From an uncultured Burkholderiales bacterium (lineage in GTDB: Bacteria; Pseudomonadota; Gammaproteobacteria; Burkholderiales; Burkholderiaceae): DNA of 6,257 nt. The notes under the pieces were generated by a model that did not search any database, was not told where the DNA came from, and saw only the letters and a list, made by a program, of their open reading frames with translations. Both the position numbers and the translations under genes were made by a program. The stretch lies in NCBI GenBank assembly GCA_937891045.1, contig CALBEV010000152.1:1-6257 (forward strand), written 5' to 3'. Positions 1 to 5,050 of the stretch are shown here, piece after piece (positions within the stretch are counted from its first letter, which is position 1; each line of letters starts with the position of its first letter).

Positions 1-2836
1 CGAAAGCGGCCAAGTTGTTTTTGACCTGCACATCGTTGAGCTCAATCGCCCGCACCAAAGATTCGCGACGCAAGGGCACCCAGCCTTTTTGCCAGGCGTA
101 ACCGAGCAGCATGGGGTTCACATAAATCGTGTCGCCCATGAGCTGCTTGGCAAGAGCATCTGCATCAAAAGCGCCAACGCCTGACGCACCAACTTGGGTG
201 GCGATTTCGGCCACGCATTGTTCGGCTGGGTTCTGCCAATTGCCATTTTTTACAAAAGCTGCGGTGGGGGTGCTGTTGCTGTTCAAGGCCACATGGGTGC
301 GACCGGCGCGCATGCGCAAAGTGGTTTCTTTGGAGGCACTGACAATGGGATCGCAACCGATGATCAGGTCGGCAGCGGCCATGCTCACACGGGTGGTTCG
401 GATTTCGTCTTGGGTGTTGGCTACCAAAATGTGGCTCCAGGTCGCCCCCCCTTTTTGGGCAAGTCCTGCCGAGTCTTGTGTGACGATGCCTTTGCCTTCC
501 ATGTGCGCTGCCATGCCGAGCAGCTGGCCAATGGTGATGACGCCTGTACCGCCCACACCCGCCACCACCATGCCCCAAGGTTGGCCGATGACGGGCAGCT
601 CAGGCTCGGGCAGTGCACCCAGCTTAGCTGGGTTTGGCGTGGCGCTGGTGGATGTGGCTTTCTTTTTGAAAGTACCGCCTTCTACCGTGACAAAGCTGGG
701 GCAAAAACCTTTGAGGCAGCTGGTGTCTTTGTTGCAAGTGCTTTGGTTGATGGTGCGTTTGCGGCCCAAAGGGGTTTCAAGCGGCTCGACCGACAAGCAG
801 TTGGATTGCACGCTGCAATCGCCGCAGCCTTCGCAGACTTCTTCGTTGATCATCACGCGCACGGCAGGGTCGACCATGGTGCCGCGTTTGCGGCGGCGGC
901 GCTTTTCGGTGGCGCAGGTCTGGTCATAAATGATGACGGTGGTGCCTTTGATCTCCCGCATCTCGCGTTGAATGCGGTCAAGCTCGTCGCGGTGGTAGAC
1001 ACGCACGCCTTCGGCCAGAGCGACGCCTTCGTATTTTTCGGGCTCGTCGGTCACGACCACGGTGCGTTGAGCTCCTTCACCCTTCATGCTCATGGCGATC
1101 TGCACCACGCTGTGGCCCTCAGACCGTTCGCCGATGGCTTGGCCACCCGTCATGGCGACGGCGTCGTTGTACAAAATTTTGTAGGTGATGTTCACACCTG
1201 ACGCCACACTTTGGCGCACGGCCAAGATGCCGCTGTGGAAATAGGTGCCATCTCCGATGTTGGCAAAAATGTGTTGGTCGGTGCTGAAGGGTTGCTGGCC
1301 GCTCCATGGCACCCCTTCGCCGCCCATCTGGGTAAAGCCCACGGTGCTGCGGTCCATCCAGATGCTCATGAAGTGACAGCCAATGCCGGCCATGGCGCGA
1401 GAGCCTTCAGGCACCTTGGTGGAGGTGTTGTGCGGACAGCCCGAGCAAAACCAGGGTGTGCGTTCAGCAGCTGCACCCAAGGTCAGGGTTTGCAATGACT
1501 TTTCTTTGGCGTCCAGAATGGCCAGGTGCGCGTCGATGCGGGCGGTTGTGTCGGCATCCACGCCCAGCTTTTTCAGGCGTTTGGCAATGGCCCGTGCAAT
1601 CAATGCGGGTGTCAGGTCGGCGTTGGCCCGCAGCAAGGTGCGTCCTGTCGGATTGGACGTTGACCATTCGCCGCCCGAGGTGTCGCCATCGGCCTCGTCG
1701 AACTTGCCCACGATGGTGGGGCGCACATCGTCGCGCCAGTTGTAAAGCTCTTCCTTGAGTTGGTATTCGATGACTTGGCGTTTTTCTTCGACCACCAAAA
1801 TCTCGCGCAGCCCGGTGGCGAACTCGCGGGTGGTTTGTGCTTCGAGGGGCCAAACCACACCCACTTTGTGGACCCGTATGCCCAAGCGTTGGCAGGTGGC
1901 GTCGTCCAGACCCAGATCAAGCAGGGCTTGGCGTGTGTCGTTGTAGGCCTTGCCACTGGCGATTAGGCCGAACCGATCGTTGGGGCCTTGGATGACGTTG
2001 TGGTTGAGCTTGTTGGCGCGGATGTAGGCCAGAGCCGCGTACCACTTGTAATCGAATAAACGCGCTTCTTGCTCCAGCGCGGTGTCTGGCCAGCGGATGT
2101 GCACACCGCCGGGCGGCATGACGAACTCGGGCAAGACAATTTGCACGCGCTCGGGGTCGATGTGGGCGGTGGCACTTGACTCAACGATCTCCTGAATCGT
2201 CTTCATGCCTGACCAGATGCCGGCAAAACGGCTCAGCGCTAAGGCGTGCAGGCCTTGGTCCAAGATGTCTTGCACACTCGCCGGGAAAAACACCGGCAGG
2301 CCACAGGCCTTAAAAATGTGGTCGCTCTGGTGCGCGGCGGTGGAGCTTTTGGCTACATGGTCATCGCCTGCCACCGCCAGCACGCCGCCCCAAGGTGTGG
2401 TGCCCGCCATGTTGGCGTGTTTGAAAACGTCAGAGCATCGGTCCACGCCGGGGCCTTTGCCGTACCAGATGCCGAATACGCCGTCGAACTTGTTGGTGCC
2501 CGGTGGCGCAAAGCCCAGTTGTTGCGTACCCCACAAGGCGGTGGCGGCCAACTCTTCGTTCACGCCGGGTTGGAACACGATGTGCTGGGCTTTGAGGTGG
2601 TCCTTGGCCTTCCACAGCGACTGGTCGTAACTGCCCAAGGGCGAGCCCCGGTAACCGCTGATGAAACCGGCGGTGTTTTTGCCTTGCAGGGCGTCGCGTT
2701 GGCGCTGCAGCATGGGCAGTTTGACCAAGGCCTGCACGCCGCTCATGAAGGCACGGCCCACATCGAGGCTGTATTTATCGTCCAGCGTCACGGTTTCCAG
2801 AGCCTGGCGAATCGATTCGGGCAAGGGGGCGTTCAT
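1..2836 (-). CDS. iorAB: Fused indolepyruvate:ferredoxin oxidoreductase (IorA-IorB type), 3' end outside window
   Basis: Oxidises aryl-2-oxoacids such as indolepyruvate or phenylpyruvate to acyl-CoA, CO2 and reduced ferredoxin; cytoplasmic, thiamine-diphosphate and Fe-S dependent. The frame is open for 945 codons from ATG 2836, with AGGA six bases upstream. Visible order: N-terminal pyruvate-binding domain with GYRGSPLG (61-68) and VNEE (92-95); WFCSGCPHN (462-470); thiamine-diphosphate motif GDG (528-530) followed by N549 and YND (556-558); DQTC (638-641) and a basic stretch R646-R651; ferredoxin-like segment with C668, C671, C674, C680, then C701, C707 and C712-P713; a Thr/Ala/Pro-rich linker (about 724-750); and the start of the gamma-type domain with GVGGTGV (760-766) and QKGGA (794-798). 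Archaeal enzymes have IorA and IorB as separate chains; proteobacterial fused forms are about 1150-1200 residues, so roughly a fifth is missing to the left. The family is certain; the preferred oxoacid is inferred. Confidence 0.95.
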   Translation of the reverse strand, partial: MNAPLPESIRQALETVTLDDKYSLDVGRAFMSGVQALVKLPMLQRQRDALQGKNTAGFISGYRGSPLGSYDQSLWKAKDHLKAQHIVFQPGVNEELAATALWGTQQLGFAPPGTNKFDGVFGIWYGKGPGVDRCSDVFKHANMAGTTPWGGVLAVAGDDHVAKSSTAAHQSDHIFKACGLPVFFPASVQDILDQGLHALALSRFAGIWSGMKTIQEIVESSATAHIDPERVQIVLPEFVMPPGGVHIRWPDTALEQEARLFDYKWYAALAYIRANKLNHNVIQGPNDRFGLIASGKAYNDTRQALLDLGLDDATCQRLGIRVHKVGVVWPLEAQTTREFATGLREILVVEEKRQVIEYQLKEELYNWRDDVRPTIVGKFDEADGDTSGGEWSTSNPTGRTLLRANADLTPALIARAIAKRLKKLGVDADTTARIDAHLAILDAKEKSLQTLTLGAAAERTPWFCSGCPHNTSTKVPEGSRAMAGIGCHFMSIWMDRSTVGFTQMGGEGVPWSGQQPFSTDQHIFANIGDGTYFHSGILAVRQSVASGVNITYKILYNDAVAMTGGQAIGERSEGHSVVQIAMSMKGEGAQRTVVVTDEPEKYEGVALAEGVRVYHRDELDRIQREMREIKGTTVIIYDQTCATEKRRRRKRGTMVDPAVRVMINEEVCEGCGDCSVQSNCLSVEPLETPLGRKRTINQSTCNKDTSCLKGFCPSFVTVEGGTFKKKATSTSATPNPAKLGALPEPELPVIGQPWGMVVAGVGGTGVITIGQLLGMAAHMEGKGIVTQDSAGLAQKGGATWSHILVANTQDEIRTTRVSMAAADLIIGCDPIVSASKETTLRMRAGRTHVALNSNSTPTAAFVKNGNWQNPAEQCVAEIATQVGASGVGAFDADALAKQLMGDTIYVNPMLLGYAWQKGWVPLRRESLVRAIELNDVQVKNNLAAF

Positions 2837-2955
2837 GGTCTGTCCTGCGTCTTAAATGGAATGCACAGTGTAGGACGCCCCTGCGGACATGTGCTTGCTT
2901 TCGGCGACAGGATTTGCCCTATGATTTGAAAGAATCTTGCTCAAAGAGGCTTATT
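2837..2955. promoter_or_regulatory. Divergent control region between the oxidoreductase and the Lrp-type regulator
   Basis: This 119-bp gap must hold the promoters of both divergent genes. On the minus strand the oxidoreductase has AGGA at 2843-2846, six bases before its ATG. TACACT (2867-2872, minus strand) could be its -10, giving a leader of about 24 bases, but no good -35 accompanies it. The regulator promoter is listed separately. A nested inverted repeat, TTTGA (2925-2929) and TCAAA (2941-2945) around AAGA-A-TCTT (2930-2938), covers the predicted start of the regulator transcript. Lrp-family genes often control themselves and a divergent neighbour, so this is where such sites would be expected; binding is inferred. 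Confidence 0.5.
2895..2925 (+). promoter_or_regulatory. Putative sigma-70 promoter of the Lrp-type regulator
   Basis: TATGAT at 2920-2925 differs from the TATAAT consensus at one position. TTGCTT at 2895-2900 is the best -35 but leaves a long 19-bp spacer. Transcription would begin near 2932, about 24 bases before the TTG at 2956 and downstream of the alternative in-frame TTG at 2914, which supports the shorter protein. Confidence 0.45.
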
Positions 2956-2958
2956 TTG
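2945..2958 (+). promoter_or_regulatory. Ribosome binding site and TTG start of the Lrp-type regulator
   Basis: AGAGG at 2945-2949 sits six bases before TTG 2956-2958. The upstream in-frame TTG at 2914 lacks a clear Shine-Dalgarno sequence and lies before the likely -10 box. The protein from 2956 begins METLDKFDWAIL, close to the usual N-terminus of Lrp/AsnC proteins, so this site decides the start. Confidence 0.65.
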
Positions 2959-3423
2959 GAAACACTGGACAAATTTGACTGGGCGATATTGAACGAACTG
3001 CAAAAGAATGGCCGCCTGACCAATGCCGAATTGGCGCAGCGGGTGGGTTTATCGGCCGCGCCGTGCTGGCGGCGGGTTCGGGCGCTCGAAGAGTCTGGCG
3101 TCATCAAAGGCTACCGCGCCGAAATTGATCGCCAAAAGGTGGGGCTGGATGTGCTGGCCTTTGTGCGGCTGGATGCCGAGCGCAACCGGGGCGACATCAC
3201 GCGTCAATTGGAAGAAGCGATTCAGAAAATTCCCGAAGTGGTGTCTTGCCACTACATCAGCGGGACCGGCACCTTTGAGCTGCAGGTGGTCAGCAAGGAC
3301 CTGAACACCTTCAGCCAGTTTGCGCGGGATGTGTTGCTCAATCTTCCCAATGTCAAGGACCTGCACACCAGCTTTTCTCTGGGCGAGGTCAAGGCCGCAG
3401 GGGCCTTGCCTTTGAGGACCTGA
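2956..3423 (+). CDS. Lrp/AsnC-family transcriptional regulator
   Basis: A 155-residue DNA-binding protein of the leucine-responsive (feast/famine) family, whose members form dimers and higher oligomers, sense amino acids and activate or repress metabolic genes. Residues 5-50 form the winged helix-turn-helix: DKFDWAILNELQKNGR, then LTNAELAQRVGLSAAPCWRR with the recognition helix near 33-42. The RAM ligand domain covers about 64-145. In its effector loop, where many homologues read like G-x-Y-D-Y, this protein has SGTGTFELQV (102-111). The C-terminal stretch NVKDLHTSFSLGEVK (132-146) ends the last strand. Length is typical for the family. The gene is divergent from the oxidoreductase and convergent with glutamate dehydrogenase, which points to local control of amino-acid breakdown. 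Family assignment is secure; effector and targets are unknown, so no gene symbol is given. Confidence 0.93.
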   Translation: METLDKFDWAILNELQKNGRLTNAELAQRVGLSAAPCWRRVRALEESGVIKGYRAEIDRQKVGLDVLAFVRLDAERNRGDITRQLEEAIQKIPEVVSCHYISGTGTFELQVVSKDLNTFSQFARDVLLNLPNVKDLHTSFSLGEVKAAGALPLRT

Positions 3424-3482
3424 GGTAGCGGGGTGCTCAGCACTGCCCGTGCGAGCCCGGGCCTGTGAACAGACGCTGCTTG
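3424..3482. other. Convergent gap with a hairpin, no classical terminator
   Basis: Between the converging regulator and gdhA ends lies GTGC-TCA-GCAC (3433-3443). It can be extended by GGG (3430-3432) pairing with CCC (3446-3448) across a two-base bulge. GCCCGGGC (3455-3462) is a second short palindrome. Another stem, GGGGT (3486-3490) with ACCCC (3495-3499), overlaps the gdhA stop codon. None is followed by a T-run on either strand, so termination may be Rho-dependent or rely on the hairpins alone. Confidence 0.4.
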
Positions 3483-4793
3483 TCAGGGGTACAAACCCCG
3501 CAACTCACGCGCCTGCAGAATCCGAGAGCAGGCCACGATGAAGGTGGCGGTGCGCAAACTCACCCGGTGTTCGTCGGCCACTTGCCAGATGGCGGCAAAG
3601 GCTTCGCGCATGATGTGCACCAGGCGGGCATTGATTTCGTCTTCACTCCAGAAAAAACTGGAGAAATCCTGCACCCATTCGAAGTAGCTGACGGTGACGC
3701 CACCGGCGTTGGCGATCACATCGGGCACCACCAGAATGCCCCGTTCATGCAGGATGTCGTCGGCTTCGGGCGTGGTCGGCCCGTTGGCCCCTTCGATCAC
3801 CATGCGGGCGGTGATTTGTTGTGCGTTGGCTGCGGTGATTTGTTGCTCCAAAGCGGCAGGAATCAGGATGTCGCACTCAACTTCCCAGAACTTCGCGTCG
3901 GGCAAGGTCTCTGCAGGCGCAAAACCTTTGACGCTGCCGTGGGCTTCAACATGGCGCAGCAAGTCGTTCACATCCAAACCTGACGGGTGGTAGACCGTGC
4001 CGCCATGGTCTTGCACTGCCACCAAGGTGGCCCCGGCTTGTGAAAACAGCTTGGCCGCAATGCCGCCTACATTGCCAAATCCCTGCACTGCGATTTTGGC
4101 GTGCGCCACGTCCAGCCCGATGCGCTGAGCGGCTTCTTGGCCCACCGTGTAAACGCCACGCCCGGTGGCTTCGCGCCGACCCAATGAGCCGCCCAGCGCG
4201 ATGGGCTTGCCGGTCACCACGCCCGATATGGTGCCCCCTTCATTCATGGAATAGGTGTCCATCATCCAGGCCATGATTTGCTCGTTGGTGTTCACATCAG
4301 GCGCGGGGATGTCTTTGGTGGGGCCGATGATGATGCCAATTTCGCTGGTGTAGCGCCGTGTCAGGCGCTCGAGCTCGCCGCGTGACAAGGTTTTGGGGTC
4401 GACCCGGATGCCGCCCTTGGCCCCGCCAAAAGGGAGGTTGACGGCAGCGTTTTTGACCGACATCCAGGCCGACAAGGCCATGACTTCGGACAGTGTCACG
4501 TCTTGGTGAAAACGCACACCGCCTTTGCCCGGTCCACGGCTGGTGTTGTGTTGCACGCGGTAGCCCTCAAAGTGGGCCATGGTGCCGTTGTCCAGTTCGA
4601 TCGGCACATCCACGATCAGGGCGCGCTTAGGGCGCTTGAGGGTTTCGACCCAGCGTGACAGTGAGCCCAGATAGGGCGTGACGCGGTCGACTTGTTCAAG
4701 GTAAATGGCCCAAGGGCCGGGTTGTTCAGGGTTGAGGTAAGAGGGCAGCGTGTGAACGCTTTTGGCGTTGGCGCCTGCAGATGTGTTGGACAT
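3483..4793 (-). CDS. gdhA: Glutamate dehydrogenase (Glu/Leu/Phe/Val dehydrogenase family)
   Basis: Interconverts glutamate with 2-oxoglutarate and ammonium using NAD(P); cytoplasmic, hexameric in known relatives. The protein is complete at 436 residues, normal for bacterial GDH and longer than leucine dehydrogenases (about 365). The N-terminal substrate domain has [10 protein letters not shown] (87-96, K90), the catalytic lysine motif PFGGAKGGI (121-129, K126) and the catalytic aspartate in PAPDVNT (163-169, D166). The Rossmann domain carries QGFGNVGG (237-244), with D262 at the end of the second strand, a feature also found in NAD-preferring Bacillus enzymes. [12 protein letters not shown] (334-345) and [12 protein letters not shown] (362-373, S369) complete the active site. 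ATG 4793 is preceded by AAAGGTGA with good spacing. It is probably monocistronic, since both neighbours point the other way. In the cell it would recycle 2-oxoglutarate for transaminases and release ammonium. NAD preference is inferred, not proven. Confidence 0.96.
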   Translation of the reverse strand: MSNTSAGANAKSVHTLPSYLNPEQPGPWAIYLEQVDRVTPYLGSLSRWVETLKRPKRALIVDVPIELDNGTMAHFEGYRVQHNTSRGPGKGGVRFHQDVTLSEVMALSAWMSVKNAAVNLPFGGAKGGIRVDPKTLSRGELERLTRRYTSEIGIIIGPTKDIPAPDVNTNEQIMAWMMDTYSMNEGGTISGVVTGKPIALGGSLGRREATGRGVYTVGQEAAQRIGLDVAHAKIAVQGFGNVGGIAAKLFSQAGATLVAVQDHGGTVYHPSGLDVNDLLRHVEAHGSVKGFAPAETLPDAKFWEVECDILIPAALEQQITAANAQQITARMVIEGANGPTTPEADDILHERGILVVPDVIANAGGVTVSYFEWVQDFSSFFWSEDEINARLVHIMREAFAAIWQVADEHRVSLRTATFIVACSRILQARELRGLYP

Positions 4794-4800
4794 GGATTTG

Positions 4801-4808
4801 TCACCTTT
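4801..4808 (-). promoter_or_regulatory. Ribosome binding site of gdhA
   Basis: Read on the minus strand, AAAGGTGA lies seven bases before the ATG at 4793. It is the strongest Shine-Dalgarno sequence in the window and fixes this start. Confidence 0.75.
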
Positions 4809-4815
4809 CTTGAAA

Positions 4816-4830
4816 CTGACAATTTGTCAG
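4816..4830. promoter_or_regulatory. Perfect 15-bp palindrome, candidate gdhA operator
   Basis: CTGACAA-T-TTGTCAG is a perfect 7+1+7 inverted repeat. It starts about two bases after the predicted gdhA transcription start and ends before the ribosome binding site, a typical repressor position. Ten of its 15 bases fit the E. coli Lrp consensus YAGHAWATTWTDCTR, with the mismatches mainly in symmetric positions. One arm recurs: ATTTGTCA is found at 4822-4829 and again at 4796-4803, 26 bp away and overlapping the ribosome binding site. The neighbouring Lrp-type protein is the obvious candidate ligand, but that is inference. Confidence 0.55.
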
Positions 4831-4838
4831 ACGCTTGA

Positions 4839-4867
4839 ATGGTAGGCCGCCCTGTGTTTGTTGTCCA
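4839..4867 (-). promoter_or_regulatory. Putative sigma-70 promoter of gdhA
   Basis: On the minus strand, TGGACA (4862-4867, five of six matches to TTGACA) is followed after exactly 17 bp by TACCAT (4839-4844, four of six matches to TATAAT). The predicted start is near 4832, giving a leader of about 39 bases. A perfect TTGACA (4880-4885) lies further upstream but has only AACAAA at the right distance. CCAAG-GCCG-CTTGG (4865-4878) is a small inverted repeat overlapping the -35 box. Confidence 0.5.
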
Positions 4868-4935
4868 AGGCCGCTTGGCTGTCAAATCATGTGTTTACTG
4901 CATAAGCTGCTGCTTGGCCTGGCTTGCGGGTGGGT

Positions 4936-4952
4936 GTGCTGCATGCCAGCAC
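4936..4952. promoter_or_regulatory. Inverted repeat GTGCTG-N5-CAGCAC upstream of mnmG
   Basis: GTGCTG (4936-4941), spacer CATGC, CAGCAC (4947-4952): perfect six-base arms, extendable by GGG/CCT pairing with one bulged base. It overlaps the place where the mnmG -35 box should be (about 4938-4943), which is itself a poor match to consensus. No T-run follows on either strand, so it looks more like a protein-binding site than a terminator. Confidence 0.35.
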
Positions 4953-4960
4953 CCTGCCTG

Positions 4961-4966
4961 TAAAAT
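4961..4966 (+). promoter_or_regulatory. Putative -10 box of mnmG
   Basis: TAAAAT, one mismatch from TATAAT, in an otherwise GC-rich stretch. No convincing -35 lies 16-18 bp upstream. Transcription from here would begin near 4973 and give a leader of about 78 bases that includes the hairpin at 4978-4999. Confidence 0.45.
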
Positions 4967-4977
4967 AAGCAGCTTCA

Positions 4978-4999
4978 GCCGACCCCTTGGCAGGTCGGC
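4978..4999 (+). other. Hairpin in the mnmG leader
   Basis: GCCGACC (4978-4984) and GGTCGGC (4993-4999) form a perfect, GC-rich 7-bp stem around the eight-base loop CCTTGGCA. It is not followed by a T-run. If the TAAAAT promoter is right, it lies a few bases from the 5' end of the transcript, where such stems can stabilise mRNA. It could also be a binding site in DNA. Confidence 0.4.
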
Positions 5000-5050
5000 C
5001 CTTGGCGCAGGCGGTGCCCATTTTTGGCCTTCTTTCAAGGCGGATCTTTC

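Noticed and set aside
194..1201. A 335-codon plus-strand open frame, with others of 266 and 227 codons (129-929, 2246-2929), opposite the oxidoreductase
   Set aside because: The minus strand encodes a continuous protein with all family motifs. The plus-strand products are low-complexity (His-, Ala-, Gly-, Val-rich) and match the complementary reading of GC-rich codons.
3808..3845. 14-bp direct repeat GCGGTGATTTGTTG with 24-bp period in gdhA, giving QQITA twice (residues 317-321 and 325-329)
   Set aside because: Other bacterial glutamate dehydrogenases have a similar QIT..NA..I.A segment of the same length, so there is no inserted copy; the repeat looks like chance codon similarity.
3465..3983. 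A 172-codon plus-strand open frame inside gdhA
   Set aside because: It lies entirely antisense to conserved gdhA sequence apart from a few bases of the gap, and its composition is typical of a shadow frame.
4904..4975. Separated inverted repeat AAGCTGCT (4904-4911) and AGCAGCTT (4968-4975)
   Set aside because: Eight-base arms 56 bp apart are expected by chance fairly often, and closer hairpins at 4936-4952 and 4978-4999 compete with it.
4978..4999. Intrinsic terminator or riboswitch before mnmG
   Set aside because: No T-run follows the stem, and the leader of about 78 bases holds only this one simple hairpin, without the multi-helix layout of a known riboswitch class.
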